Positions 11,810-24,515 are shown, counted from the first letter of the stretch. The stretch is DNA of 64,000 nt from Eutypa lata (GCA_022661535.1 JAKULF010000019.1:186001-250000); one strand, 5' to 3'. Notes: generated from the letters alone by a model not told the origin. Program-made: numbers and translations.

Positions 11810-13132
11810 CGTACCAGCTAACTAACTACCTAGTAGTTAGTTGTACATGTTGCTCGTTACGACTTTCCCTCGTTTTTTGCCCTGTATAACTAGGTAGTTT
11901 AGAATCGTCCAACCCGAGGGGAGGGGGGATTCTGTGCCTATCGGGAGAGAGAGGAGTACGTCCGTCCCAGGTCCTACAATACATGGTTTTAAGATAGGTT
12001 AGATACTTGCATACATAGCTAGGTAGATATCGGACGGTCCACGGGGGGGAAAAATGATGAAGAATTTGCGTCACCAACGCGTCGCCGGAGATCCACCACC
12101 CACTGGGCTCGTGTGGAACTATTTACATGCTCCCGGATTTCAGTCGCGTATGTATGGATGTATGGATGTATGTATGTATGGATGTATGTATGTACGTGGT
12201 TTGTTGTGCCAGATGAGCTTATTATTCACGGCGTTACCAAACTTGTCTTACCAACAACAATAAGCAAGATAATGTCGCGGTAGTGTAGATGGATTGAGGG
12301 GGAGGGCATGAGCATGTGCATGATCATCAAGTTCATCCTTCCCATTGATACTACACCCACCTCTCTCTTTTTACTGCTCGTTGTATCTGACTATATCTCT
12401 GTCTCCTATATCGCTTTAGTATGAAAGACTATGTGATTACTCAAGCCTTACCTATCAACCAATGTCAACCACCGTCTCTCAAGGGAACCTAAAAGTCATT
12501 AGTTGATTAGGTACTTACTAAAGTAATCAAGTAAGCGTGTGCGACTTCCATCGCTCTGTCCAGCTCTAGGGTGTTTCCCAGCGCGATTGTGACGTATTTC
12601 ATGCTTCCCTGGGCAGCTTTTATGCGCCCGGGGAAATACTAGCATATCAACATGGCTAACTGGAAACTCAATGTATCCCGAGTTAGACGCAAGGGCAGGT
12701 CAGTCAGTTGTTTCTGTAGATAATTTCGATGAATAAACCCCTTCTATTAGTCGACAGGTTTCATAGCTATCTATGATAGCAGTAGTATAAGGATAGTACC
12801 CAGCTGCCTGAAGAATCGAAACATCACACATCGAGACCATTATCGACTGTACTGGACTGTACGAGCTTGCAAAGAGAGCGGCTTTTATTTTGTATTGATG
12901 TCGGGGGATTTGGCATAATATAATAAATAGTAGATGCTCCCATCTCGTGGGCAGTGAGGAATCGTCTCACGTTCCTACGTATCTATCCACCCGTCCTAGG
13001 TGCTTAATTCTATATTAGCCACCAACCCTTGCTTGTACGGGATGAGACTGTAATCGCATTTCGCTATCCAGCCACATCTAGGCCCCTATTCTAGGAGGTG
13101 TTTGTTATTTGACCACCCTACAGCCCATACCC
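11810..13132. other. Intergenic, between two convergent 3' ends
   Basis: No gene seen. Holds the 3' flanks of the flavoprotein gene and SUP35, and a TATG/GATG tetranucleotide repeat at 12149-12195. Confidence 0.6.
12149..12195. repeat. GTAT/GGAT tetranucleotide repeat
   Basis: About eleven tandem units of TATG with GGATG variants. Small ORFs reading MYGCMDVCMYG come from this repeat. Confidence 0.85.
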
Positions 13133-15578
13133 TTACTCTTCGGTAATGAGCTTGATGACCTTGCCAATCGCGATCGTTTGACCCTGGAGAGAGTTAGCAA
13201 ATTGTCGGCTGCAAATGGTACCTATATACACTTACTTGGTCTCGCAGCGTGAACCGACCCATCTGAGGATAATCCTCGAATTTCTCAATACAAACGGTAC
13301 CCGCACCACCAGTCACCTCCATGCGGGCAATGATGCTATCGCCTTTTCTTGCATGTGTTGGTGGTGCCTTGCTCTTCCTGTTGGTCTTCGGCTGCAACTT
13401 GTGTAGCAATGCGTTAAACGTGACCTCTTCAACAGCAGAGTGTACATGTAGAACGCAGTTGAAACCTAAAATATTTAAAATTAGCAACTACTTGTTTTAC
13501 ACAATATCCAAGTGGTCAGAGGTTTGAAGAAATATGTCTTCAATAAGGACTTGAATGTAATCCCAGATGATACACCCCTGTTCATTAGAATAAGAAGAAT
13601 GCAAACAATAATACACTTACCTGCAGACAGGATACTTTTCAGCTCGAGAATCTTGATTTGAGCTTCGAAAGCCTTAACATTGTGTACTAAACGCTTGGGA
13701 GAACACAAGACAAAACCAGGTAGGATATCCTCCTCTTCGATGCCGCGAAGCCGCATTCGCACTTGGTCACCACACTGGGCAAGTGTTACTTCGTCTTCTT
13801 GTTCCCCGTATAAAGCTGTAATTTCGACCTTTTCCTTGTTTGGCATCATGACAAAGCTCATGCCCTTCTTGACAACGCCTGCTTCAATCTTGCCTTCAAT
13901 CATAGTGCCCAGATCACGGTACTTGCCGCTGATTGGCATCATAAAGGGGGCATTTGTTTTGCGTTCGAGAGCATTCATGTCGTCAAGATACTCCAACAGG
14001 GAAGGTCCGCTGTACCAAGGGGCGAGCCCTGAGGGAATTCGGTCTTTGATTCCCATGGTTTGCTGTGCTGCAATAGGCATGAAAAAGACGTCGGTCTTGA
14101 GGTTATAACCGGTTCCTTTAAGGAACTGGGCGAGTTTTGTCGTACATTCCTTGTACCGATCCTCGCTCCAGTTGACGGTGGGGTCGTCCATCTTATTGAT
14201 AACAACGATAAGCTTGTTGACACCCTGGGTTTTTGCGAGCATGGCATGTTCACGGGTCTGGCCGCCCTTCTCGAATCCAGTTTCGTATTCACCCTTACGG
14301 GCACTGATGACAAGAATTCCGACATCTGCCTGAGAGGCACCTCCAATCATATTTGGTACGTAGGTCTTGTGGCCTGGAGCATCCAAGATGGAATATCGCC
14401 TCTTTTCGGTTTCGAAGAATCCTCGGCCAACTTCGACTGTCTTACCCTTAGAACGCTCTTCCTTAGTGAGGTCAAGGGCCCATGACAGATACCAAGTCTC
14501 TCGGCCGGCATCCTTAGCCTCTCGCTTATACTTGTCCATAGTTCGCTCGTCGACCATTCCCGTAGTATACAAAATAGAACCACCCAAGGTTGACTTGCCG
14601 GCGTCGACATGACCAATGAAAATAATATTTACGTGTTCCTTGCCGTAAATCTCCTTCAAGGTCTCATCGTCGACATCAGCAGCTTGTTCATCAGCGACAG
14701 CGTCGGCATTGCGGGTGGCATTCTTGCTGCCCCGTGAAGGGCTAGATCGGCCGGATGAGGGAGTTGGTGAAGTTTTTCCACTCGAAGATTTCGTGGTTTG
14801 GCCAGTCTTCTCGATGGCCTTGGCTGCCGTAACTTTGGTGCCAGCCTCGGCGCCTGCGGATTCATCTTTGTTATCTTCTTTTTTCGCTTCAGCCTTAGCC
14901 GCATCCGAGACGCCGATAGATAGCACCTTAGCGGCGGGTTTGGCCTTGGGCGGGTCACCCCCTATGCTTAAGACTTTAGTCCCCCCTTCCTTCTTAGCTA
15001 CGGGCTTGACGGCATCGGAAGATGTTGCTGCAGAATCGCCAGTTGGCCGCTTAGCGATGGTAGGCACTGCTTGTGCTTGGGCATTCTGTGGTGGTTGCTT
15101 GGAATTTTGCTGTTGAGGCTGCTGCTGCTGGTATTGTTGTTGTTGCTGGTACTGAGCATATTGGGCTTCATTTAGTCAGTAATCTTGCAGGTCTCGGTTG
15201 AGCTGGTGAGACTATACCATATCCCTGGTTATACCCCTGGTTTTGATTGTAACCGGCCTGCTGCTGCTGCTGTCCATATACCTGTCCATAGCCCTGATTG
15301 TATTGATCGAAACCTCCTTGGGCGCCACCATACTGCGGGTAATAGCCCTGACCGCCGTAGTATTGAGGCATATAGCCGGCGCCACCACCACCACCGGCAC
15401 CGCCACTAAAGGCTTGACCGGGTTGGAAGGTCTGGGCGCCGGGATGGAAAGCGGCGGCACCTGGTCTGAAAGATCCTCCAGTCTGAGGTTGGTTGTTGAG
15501 GTTCATCTGCTGCGTCTGGCGGGACAGGTTGTCGTCCTGCGCAGCGGGATCTTCCTCCCATGAGTTGAGATCAGCCAT
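13133..15578 (-). CDS. SUP35: Eukaryotic peptide chain release factor GTP-binding subunit eRF3
   Basis: Join on the minus strand of 15218..15578, 13621..15165, 13236..13465 and 13133..13183; 728 residues (yeast 685). With eRF1 it drives GTP-dependent release of finished peptides at stop codons. Residues 1 to about 145 form a prion-like domain rich in Gln, Asn, Gly and Tyr, with QGYNQGYG-type repeats and Q runs. A charged middle region follows, carrying the hexapeptide KVLSIG twice. The EF1A-like GTPase core has GHVDAGKST (about 305-313), DAPGH (382-386) and NKMD (444-447). The C-terminal barrels end IAIGKVIKLITEE, as in yeast. All introns have good donors (GTATAG, GTAAGT, GTAAGT); intron 1, 52 nt, falls inside the prion-like domain with a CTGACTAAAT branch region. 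Shares a 1.06-kb divergent promoter with the Yrb30-like gene. Confidence 0.97.
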
Positions 15579-16636
15579 CGCTTCTATTGTCGTTCTTCGG
15601 CTACTTTTCGAATTGAGTGCGTGACTGTATGATATAAGGACTCTACAAGCAAGAAATTTGTTAGAATCTGGTTCCTCAAACTGGTGAATAATGTACAGGG
15701 AGACTTGAGAATTTATAAAATATTCAAGTGGTCATAATAATAGTAACAATGGTAAAATTCGTGAATGCGATGGGCATTTCGAGATGGAAAAGGCGGGGCA
15801 GGGCAGCAGGTACATACAAGCACCAACGTTTCCCTGGATAATTAGAGGAAGGAATAGTTAGTTACCAACCTATGGAAAAGAGTGACTAAAAAGTGAGTCA
15901 CTGCTTACTGGTGAGTAGTGTAAGTAGTCAAAGTGACAGAAAGTTGGGTAAAGGAGTGGACAATGGGTGTCGAGGGCCTAATGACAGGTCGTTGTCAGCG
16001 AAAGAGTTTTGAAGCCTAAAACAACATTTGAGGCGTTATGGTAAGGCAGGGCAGGGCAGGGCAGGGGCAAATGGAGGGGCAATCATCAGTTAAAAAAGTT
16101 TAGATAATATATTCAGTGGGGTTCTTTCAATGTATCCCCACCAATGACGGAGTTATAGAAACTAACAGGGGTTGATAGTTGTATCCTCCAGGGAGCCCAG
16201 GTGCCAGGCAACAGCAGTCACAGTGATAAAAGCTCATAAGAAGCACTGTAGTTCTGTCCCCACAACACTGGTATTAATCGTGAACACTACCAAGCATACC
16301 CACAGTGGATTTATACTGTATGTATTATTACATATGATAGGGGACTTAGGGACTCCTCTTTAGTCAACATCAATATGTACAATACATACATAACATTTAT
16401 ACCTAACCTACATATGTAGATACACATTTATAGATGTGAATAAACGAACGGACCATCATTTTAAGAACTGTGAATCATAACTTAAGGAAATAATATCAAT
16501 CAAATGGTCCGAGTACATTTCATTGATACCCATCTTACTTACCTACATAAAATAAAGCCTTAGATTTTCTAGGAACCCGAAGTATCCACAGACGACACCA
16601 TGCACACATGCATTCCATCAAGCTGCTGCCGCTGCT
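15579..16636. other. Divergent promoter region, SUP35 / YRB30-like
   Basis: No gene seen. It contains the start-proximal DNA of both genes, with CAGGG-type short tandem repeats near 16050 (GGGCA units). Confidence 0.6.
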
Positions 16637-18858
16637 ATGGACGCCTTCCTATCCTCGATATCTCACCAAGCCACTAGTTATGCAATAAGGTCATGTCTTG
16701 CCCTAACATCCAGATATGTCATTCAGCATGGTTCAAGGCTTCTGAAGGTTGGTAATTAACTCTCTTCTCGGTATTGAATACCAGTGGCTCACAATGATCA
16801 CAGACTGTGGACGATAGTCCCCTCCATGCACAACTTAGCCTGCTGTACCGACGGCTAACCCGTAAGATCGAAGTAAGTAAAGCTAGGTATTTCTACCGTC
16901 CGTCACATCATAGCTACGAAGAAAGCTGCGAATACTAAACGATAGAACAGTTGATCTCCCCAATACTCGAGACACTTGAATTTCATTATACTAGGGGAAA
17001 CACTGCACTTGAACCTGTCGTACGAACGGCACGAGAAATACGAGCAGAGATCGATGATTTGGCTACGCGCTTTGAGGCCACTGCTATGGCGGCAGAAGAT
17101 ACGGCTGCTGGATTCCGCCCACATCCTTCAGTTGATGCCGCTGTACAGCGGGCTGAGCTTCTGTCTATTGTTAACGATATGCAGGAGCTCATCCTACGTA
17201 TTGACGATTCCATACCCGGAATTAATATGTGGGTTTCCGCCATCGGGGGGATACAGTCACAGTCCTCAAGCTTCTCACCCTCCAGGTTATTGCAGGCTAG
17301 TTATCTAGTCAATGTGGGAGACACCCAATACGTCCTCAACCCTAGCCAGCCTGTCCAGATAGGTCCCAACTTTATCTTGTCTCTATACATGCTCTTCCGA
17401 GGCCACGCCTCGCAAGGGTCAGAAGCGCCGTATGGAATAGAAGAAGGCCAACGCAAGCCTATGTGGCAGGAAGTCATCCACAAGGCACGAGTGAGGCTTT
17501 GCCGCGTGCCGTTCAACGAATCCCACCTAGCCAATGGCATGGACAAAGATGTATCAGTGAACGGTTACGCATACCAACTCCAGATTGTTGAGGACTTCGA
17601 TGATGGGCGTGTTCATACATTTGACGAAGGCGATGCACAACCAACCTCCTATGATGGGATAGCACTAGCCGGAATCCGGGAATGGATCCCTGTTGGTCAG
17701 GTAGCCAAAATGCTATATGCCGACGTTGGGAGGATCCTGAACATCAACAACGAAGATGGCGCGTCGAGCAACCCTGTTCTCCTCCTCAAAAGGGATACAC
17801 AAACTGTACCCCTTGGTGCACCGCAAGAAAGGTATGAGAGCGCAGAACAACCTCAGGAGCACACGGATTTAATCGAGGATATTACCGACGAGGGTGCTCC
17901 GTCCCCTAGCACACTGTCGGATTCGAGTCCACAAGATGACATCGACCGTCAGCTCCGCGAAGAGAGCGAGGCGAGGGGCACGAAAACGGGTAAATCCGCT
18001 TCTATCTCCCTACGGACTCGACCTAGGCCGCCACCACCACCAGCCAACCAGTGGAAATTGCCTCAAGATTTAGATCCCGAGTGGATAGCGCTCGAAGTCT
18101 TCGAGTTCGACGAGGATGATTCAGAAGATGAAGATGACGAGCCGACGACTGACTACGAAGACGGCCTCGGCGCCGGCCCGGGCCCTAATAAACCGCAGAG
18201 ACCAAAGCACGCCTCGCACCCTTCCGTTGACCCAAACCTCGTAACGCAACTCCACCGCATGAGCCTAACTCCATCAACGGCCCCATCATCCCGAGCGTCA
18301 TCTCGGAGCTCCTTCGCCCCCAACCACAGCCGCAACAACAGCAACAATCTCCAACTCCAACAACGTAGCAGTAGTAATAACCCCAATCCCAACCACAACC
18401 ACAACCACCACCAAAAAACGAACCAAATGACGACAACGACAATGCCAGCCCCACCAACAGTAACGCCAACACCAACACCAGCAACAGGCCCCAAAGAAAT
18501 GAACTCCACGCTCATCGACCAGTCGCCCTTCGGCGCGATCCGGACCTCGCTCTCGCTGCTCGAGATGCTGCTGCGTCTCGCCAGCCTGCAGGAGTTCGAG
18601 CAGGCGACGCACCTCGCCATCCCCGACCACGTGCTGCGGTTCTACCTGGACGAGAACAGCGGCAGTAGCGAGCCGGGACCGGGGTCGGGGTCGGGACTGG
18701 GGAACGGCGGCGGGCTGCACGGGAGCCGGGAGAGGCTTGCGGCGCGGGCCGAGGCCGAGAGGAAGGTCGGCTTCGATCCTTACGTGGATTCTCCCGTTCG
18801 CGGTGGCGGTGGCGGTGGCGGCGGCGGCGGCGGTGGTAGCGGGATGGGAGACTTCTAG
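16637..18858 (+). CDS. YRB30: Ran-GTP-binding protein, Yrb30-like
   Basis: Join of 16637..16747, 16804..16872 and 16951..18858; 695 residues. Yeast Yrb30 binds Ran-GTP (Gsp1-GTP) and modulates its GTP hydrolysis in nucleocytoplasmic transport. The two small 5' exons encode a start like the family's (SHQATSYAIRS...SRLLK, then TVDDSPLHAQLSLLYRRL), continuing into LISPILETLEFHYTRGN after splicing; both introns are phase 0 (GTTGGT and GTAAGT donors). The conserved domain covers about residues 1-290, including VNGYAYQLQIVEDFDDGR and REWIPVGQVAKMLYADVGRI. The C-terminal half is low-complexity: acidic, then Asn/Gln/His-rich, Pro/Thr-rich and a final run of about ten Gly, broken by a conserved-looking segment (FGAIRTSLSLLEMLLRLASL). 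Much longer than the 440-residue yeast protein. Convergent with the SNF2 gene. Confidence 0.9.
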
Positions 18859-19390
18859 AAAGATAAGATTGACCTGCTAGGGCTGGGAGGATGGTAGATT
18901 TTGCGGATGGAGTCTTATAAGGGGTTGGTGGAGTACCTACATACCTAATCTAGATCTAGATCTAGAATTTAGATGCCAAGTGAGAGAGAGGGAGAGAGGA
19001 CAACGAGGCACGAAGACACGATTCACGACCGGCTTACATAGATAGAACCACACACACACACACATCACATAGAAGGAGGTGCTGTAATAATATTGTTGTG
19101 TCATTGACCGCGTAATCATGAAAGTTAAGTTCAGAAAATCCATATTGCCGAAACAAACGCAAAAGGCGAAAAGACAACACAGCCAACGACTGTAGCTACC
19201 CAGCGAAAATCTAACAAAAACAACCCGCATTGCCAGCATCATCGCCCAGCGTCCCTCATCACTTCAGTATATCCAGCAACCAACCAACCAGCCGGTCAAT
19301 CAGCCAGCCAAACTACTACGCCTCCCTGTTCTACCTTGCTCTAAGAAACGCCCGCCCCGATAACTCGCCTACCACCCCTTCTTTCTTCCC
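18859..19390. other. Intergenic, between convergent 3' ends
   Basis: Nothing coding seen. Includes a TCTAGA triple repeat at 18949-18966 and a short CA run near 19052-19062. Confidence 0.6.
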
Positions 19391-22300
19391 CTACCACCGA
19401 CGTCCATAGACCTCGCTCTCTTGCCTGGACGGCCCATTAGGTCTACTACTAGACTTAGCGCCATTCCTACTATGCATAGCGCTCATGGTAGCCTTCAGCC
19501 TAGCCTCCTTATCGGCCTCGGCGAGCATCATACTGTTGCCCTCGCCGTCATCCTCATCGGCGGTGGTGGTGCCGACATGGCGGAACAGGTCGAGCATCTC
19601 CTTGATGCCGAGCTTGAGGGACTCCTTGCGGGCGCCGCCCTCGATGGCGGCCTCGGCCAGGAGGCGCTTCCGGTCCTGCAGGTCCAGGATGCGGGCCTCG
19701 ACCGTCTGCGCCACCGTCAGGCGGTACACGACGACGTCGACGGTCTGCGTGAGCCGGTGCACGCGGTCGATGGCCTGCTCCTCGACGAACGGGTTCCAGA
19801 AGGGCTCGAGGATGACGACGCGGCTGGCGGCCGTCAGGTTGAGGCCCAGGGCGCCGCAGCGCAGCGAGCACAGCAGCACGCGCGTGCGCCGGTCCTTGCG
19901 CAGGGCATCCAGCGCCGCCTCGCGCGCGTCGTTGCGCATCCCGCCGTCGTAGCGGGCGAACCGCAGCCCTTCCTTGCGCAGGAACGGCTCCACCACGTCC
20001 AGCATCGACGTGAACTGCGAGAACACGATGAACTTGTGCTCGTGCGCCTCCTTGCGCAGCAGGCTTACGAGCTCGCGGATCTTGGCCGATGCGAGCACGT
20101 GCGGCGTCTTCTCGTGTCTTCCTCTGTCGTCGTCTGACTCCGAGTCGAATTCCGATTCGGATACGCTGCCGACGACGTCGCTATCGTCATCGTCGTCTTC
20201 GGAGCCCGATGCGGCATTGCCCGATTCGGAACCCGAATTCTCATCTTCGTCTCCCGAGTCGTTGCTAGCTGATGCTGAGGCTGCTTGTGATTTACGTTTG
20301 GCGATCTGCTTCCTCTGAAGGACGGAGATGGATTCGAATTCGTCCTCCGAATCAGAATCAGAATCGGACTCGTCCAAAGCGCGCTGCAGGTCTTCCGGCT
20401 TGGTGTCATTCTCGTCATCCACAACGAAACTTGACAGACGACTGCCATCTTGCGTCTCGTCATCTTCCGAGTCTTCAGTGTGGATGGTGTCGCCGTCGCC
20501 GTCGGCATTCTCGTCATCAGTTCCACCGGCTTTTCCAAGCCGTAGAGAGCCCTGCTCGTCGCCAGAGACAATCCAGTCGCCTTCCTCGTCTTCATCATCA
20601 CTGTCAACGATGGCGCGTCTGTTTCTTGGTCTCCTCTGGAAGGTCTCGGTCTTGACAGTCTCCTCTACAACTTTCGTAATCTTTGCTTTCGACTTCGTCT
20701 TCTTCGCCTTCGGCTTCTTCTTCTTAGTTCGCTTTTTTGGGGACTTGAGGTCTCCGTCTTCGTGATGCTTGAAGTACTCTAGATCATCATAGCACGCCTT
20801 ACATTTGTCACTGTTCGGTTGCCGATTCTCGCTGTCTAGTTCGAAGCCACATATCTCACAATGCTTAGTCTGGACATCTAAGCCTCCAAGCAAGTCCGCA
20901 AGTGCATCGATATCGGAGCCGCCGTTCTTCTTTGCCCTTGTGTCATCCGCAAGTGCGTCCCTGTCCTTCTCAAGCTTGCCCTCGACAAGTTTCGGGTGAT
21001 TACAAGCCTGCCTCAGTCGTAAAAGAAGCACCAACGCGCTGGCATAGTTGACTTTTCCACGCATCATCTGTTCTAGACTCTTGTCTGTTCGCTTTTCAAG
21101 CCTGTCGTAGAACCGTCTCTCCGCAGGCGTGAACTCCGTGGCCACATTCATTACTTTTCGTTCGGTGACCTTAAAGCTCGAGGTCGCGCTCTTCGTGCCA
21201 TCTTCAGACTCCTTGCTTCCAGTGTCTAAAGCACCGGCTTCCTTCAGGATATCTTTCGTTCGTCGCTTCATGAAGCACCGTAGAAGACTATGCAAGCGCT
21301 GGATGGCGACTTCTCCCCTGCCCTTCTTCATGGGTACTTCAAAGTGCTCCTTCCACTCCCGCAGGTTGTCGTAAGGCTCAATTCTGAGGAATTTGACGAG
21401 ACTCTGAAGCTCGTCTAGGTTGTTTTGCATGGGCGTACCGCTCAGGCACCATCGATAGACGCTACGTAGTTCATAGCAGGCTTTCGTAGCTTTGGCTTGT
21501 CTATTCTTGATAGTGTGTGCCTCATCGAGAATGACGCGGTACCAGTGCAGACCAAAGCAGCCTGTATTTACATTCGCGTTGGTATGATTATGTTCCGATA
21601 CTAGAATTTGATAGGTAGTAATGACAACATCGTAACGGCGTAGATCCTCGTAGTTCTTTGTACGTTGCGGACCGTGATGGACTAGAACCTTTAATCTGTG
21701 GGAGTCAATAATCTTGTCTTTTAACTCCGCCTCCCATTGCCTTATCAGAGCAAGTGGTGCGACCACTAGGGTCGTCCTCACAACGCCAGGGTGCTTGTCC
21801 TCCGGTTTTGGGTTGGTAAGGATCAACGATATGGACTGTAGCGTCTTTCCCAAACCCATATCGTCGGCGAGAAGGCCACCCTTGGGTACCTTTCCTTTCT
21901 TGACAGGCCCTAGCTCGCGCCCCTTCATCCATTCGACACCCTCGACTTGGTGGGGTAGAAGCCGAACCTTGAGTCCTTCAATCTGAGACTTGTCTATACC
22001 ATCCTCTTTCATTATCTTGTCCTCGTCCTCCTCGAGTGAGCCTTCGAGCAAGGCCTTGATGTCAGCGGCCGCCTTCTTCGGGTCGACATATTCAGAAAAG
22101 ACGCCCGGTTGACTATAAATAGAGGCGGGAGGACCATCCGTCACCAGCACTGGGTTTCTAGCCGATCCTATCGGGCCTGACGTCGTGGTGAACATGGGAG
22201 GTGGTGCGGGTTTCTTATCCTTCAAGGTAGGTTGCAACGGGCCGTTGATACGCTGAGGTCGGTGGTGCTCTGGTCGGTTCTTCGGCTGTACGAATAGGTT

Positions 22301-22546
22301 CGCGTATTTATCCTCCATGTTGCCCGATGACCACGCGCTTGATTTAACGGCAGGGCGTGAAGCGGGGTTGGTATTTGAATATAAAGGGTTCGCGTTTGTA
22401 AGCCCGGGCATCCCAGTGTTTGAGGAAGATTGGAACTTTCCACTGTCCTGGCTTGACTGGCTCGAGGGTCTTGGTGGGTTACCGTTTGTCTGGTTTAGGC
22501 CCAATGGGCGCAATGGCGCCTTAGGGGGCGCCTGTTCTTGTACCAT
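19391..22546 (-). CDS. SNF2-family DNA-dependent ATPase (ULS1/TTF2/Rad5-like group)
   Basis: One uninterrupted 1051-codon frame. SWI2/SNF2 ATPases use ATP to translocate on DNA and move or strip bound proteins. The N-terminal 190 residues are low-complexity. Lobe 1 carries [11 protein letters not shown], the Walker A loop [13 protein letters not shown] (about 223-235), the DEAH box and SGTPMQN. The linker holds a CEICGF...CKACYD pair, a likely zinc knuckle where Rad5/ULS1 relatives have a RING finger, so no ubiquitin-ligase role should be assumed. A basic [13 protein letters not shown] patch and a very acidic stretch of about 150 residues follow, then lobe 2 with [12 protein letters not shown] and [10 protein letters not shown]. 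The frame stays open without an ATG for about 60 codons upstream of 22546, so the true start may lie near 22796 behind a short intron. Diverges from the Clr5 gene. Closest subfamily uncertain. Confidence 0.92.
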   Translation of the reverse strand: MVQEQAPPKAPLRPLGLNQTNGNPPRPSSQSSQDSGKFQSSSNTGMPGLTNANPLYSNTNPASRPAVKSSAWSSGNMEDKYANLFVQPKNRPEHHRPQRINGPLQPTLKDKKPAPPPMFTTTSGPIGSARNPVLVTDGPPASIYSQPGVFSEYVDPKKAAADIKALLEGSLEEDEDKIMKEDGIDKSQIEGLKVRLLPHQVEGVEWMKGRELGPVKKGKVPKGGLLADDMGLGKTLQSISLILTNPKPEDKHPGVVRTTLVVAPLALIRQWEAELKDKIIDSHRLKVLVHHGPQRTKNYEDLRRYDVVITTYQILVSEHNHTNANVNTGCFGLHWYRVILDEAHTIKNRQAKATKACYELRSVYRWCLSGTPMQNNLDELQSLVKFLRIEPYDNLREWKEHFEVPMKKGRGEVAIQRLHSLLRCFMKRRTKDILKEAGALDTGSKESEDGTKSATSSFKVTERKVMNVATEFTPAERRFYDRLEKRTDKSLEQMMRGKVNYASALVLLLRLRQACNHPKLVEGKLEKDRDALADDTRAKKNGGSDIDALADLLGGLDVQTKHCEICGFELDSENRQPNSDKCKACYDDLEYFKHHEDGDLKSPKKRTKKKKPKAKKTKSKAKITKVVEETVKTETFQRRPRNRRAIVDSDDEDEEGDWIVSGDEQGSLRLGKAGGTDDENADGDGDTIHTEDSEDDETQDGSRLSSFVVDDENDTKPEDLQRALDESDSDSDSEDEFESISVLQRKQIAKRKSQAASASASNDSGDEDENSGSESGNAASGSEDDDDDSDVVGSVSESEFDSESDDDRGRHEKTPHVLASAKIRELVSLLRKEAHEHKFIVFSQFTSMLDVVEPFLRKEGLRFARYDGGMRNDAREAALDALRKDRRTRVLLCSLRCGALGLNLTAASRVVILEPFWNPFVEEQAIDRVHRLTQTVDVVVYRLTVAQTVEARILDLQDRKRLLAEAAIEGGARKESLKLGIKEMLDLFRHVGTTTADEDDGEGNSMMLAEADKEARLKATMSAMHSRNGAKSSSRPNGPSRQESEVYGRRW

Positions 22547-23678
22547 ATTGTAGGGAGGCCTTGATGGCTTCCGTGAGCTGACTGAGTGGAATGGTTCTTC
22601 TAGACTGTGTTTATATGGAGTGTTCTCCTTATTCAGGCTGGATGTGTAGAATTCTGGTGTTAAGTTGGATGCGAGGCTGTTTTTGGGCCGAAACCTAAAG
22701 TCGTCGCCAGGTTTTCTACGGTGACTCCGATTAGTTTAGCCTTGGTAGGAATTATTGATGGAAATGCAATAACTATTGGGCAGGTTCTCACTTCATCAAC
22801 GATTCCAACTAGGCAAGTGATAGGATGGAAGGTATTATGGGTGTGCTTCGAGATACCATAACATCCAAATAACAAACTCTTTAAAACTCAGTTGTTGTTC
22901 TATTTCTTAACTACAGAGGGTCCTGTTTACTCGAATGACATAATTGCCGGGCCAACAAGTTCACAGATAAGGACGATAAGACAGTGGCCAATTTCCAAAA
23001 CGACTCGGCACCAGCCGATATAAGCCTTCTGTCAGCCACACAGTGCTGATATATGTCATTAACTATCTGGTAGAATTGTTAAGCTTGCACACTGTAACAC
23101 CTGTACACAGTGTTGGTTAATGTTTATTGCCTATTAGCTATATACATGTATGTAGTACCGCCGGGTACGTACGAACGGAGTAGGCACGCCCGTTCCACTA
23201 CCCAATTTGCTGGGTCTTATTAATAAAATGAAAGCTGGGCCTTGAGCACATTCTCGCTTCCGAGATACTTTAGTATCTCCTTCGTATATTTACGTCCGTA
23301 GCTAGATGTATCGCTGACGGTTGTGGCGTTTAGGTAAAAAGATTGGTTCGGCATATGATGAACCTAGCGCGGGATCTTATCTTACATGTTAGGTATTCAC
23401 TTCACTATGTATGTATTTATCGATATATAGTTACATATAAGTATGTAAGACAATGACAATAATAATAAGTAGCTAACACAATACTATATATGCTATTTAA
23501 AGCTTTATATACTACGTAGGCGTTTTTATATAAGCCTTTATAAGCCATTTCTTCTCCTTCCTGCATTAGTTATGTAAGGTTGTGTACCAATACGGTATAA
23601 GACCACGCGGCGTAACGCAGACCTTTCCAATTTATTGGGTAAGATCCCGGAACAATACATACGAATTGAACTGCTGAA

Positions 23679-23709
23679 CTCTCACTCCCACTCTCACTCT
23701 CACTCTCAC
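23679..23709 (+). repeat. CTCACT hexanucleotide repeat
   Basis: About five CTCACT/CCCACT units; they translate as a Ser-His run that is not thought to be coding. Confidence 0.85.
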
Positions 23710-24515
23710 CTTGCACTCGCCCCCAAAATCCAAAATCTTCTCTCCCCTTTTACCTTTATTACACACATGCACACTACGTACATCCCCATCCCATCCCCAT
23801 TCCCATCCCTTGCCTCCTGTCTCCCTTCCATGTCACCCACCCTCCTTCCCCCATTCCGGCTCTTCTGGCTCTCTCTTCCCCCAAAGTCAGTTTGCTTGGC
23901 TTGCAGAAGGCTGTGCAAGCTGTGTGGGGTCATGCTCTAGGCGATTCCATTACCATTCAACTACCTGACTACCAAGACCAAGCAAGACCCTTGTTCCCAC
24001 ATACCTAACGTACAAGTATACAAATATACAAGTATGTAGATAGCCCGCATTCCGACTGCAACCATTTACCAAATATTACCTCGTTAGACTATAACAAGAG
24101 CCTTGTTAGGCTTTCCTAGTCCCAGCGATAGTTATATTCTGTCCACTTTACTACGTATATCTCGGGAGTTCAGTACTTCTTTCGGCCTAAGGCAATTACT
24201 GCCGTGCACCGTTGCATTTGCATTGCATTCACGATACCTTGCTTGCTTGCTTGCTTTTGCCTTGCTTTGCCGGGTGTTGGGGAAATGCTTACATACCATA
24301 CCTAGTACCTAGTACCTGGAACTTCGACCTCGGTCTTGATCTTGATCTTTTCTTCTTACTTTTTATGTTTTGAAAGGAGAAAGTATACTGTTCGATCTGT
24401 GATATAGGTAGTAGGAATACCCCGAGACACGCAGAATCCATGTCTCTCACTTGACCACTAGTTACCGGGCCTTGACGTCTTATTATTCAAGTGCTTCCGC
24501 TACTCCATCCCTTCC

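Noticed and set aside
18153..18720. Long minus-strand ORFs inside the Yrb30-like gene
   Set aside because: They are antisense shadows of the low-complexity plus-strand coding region.
19421..20765. Plus-strand ORFs of up to 238 codons across the SNF2 gene
   Set aside because: They are antisense to a long conserved frame with clear helicase motifs; the GC-rich and acidic codons keep the opposite frame open.
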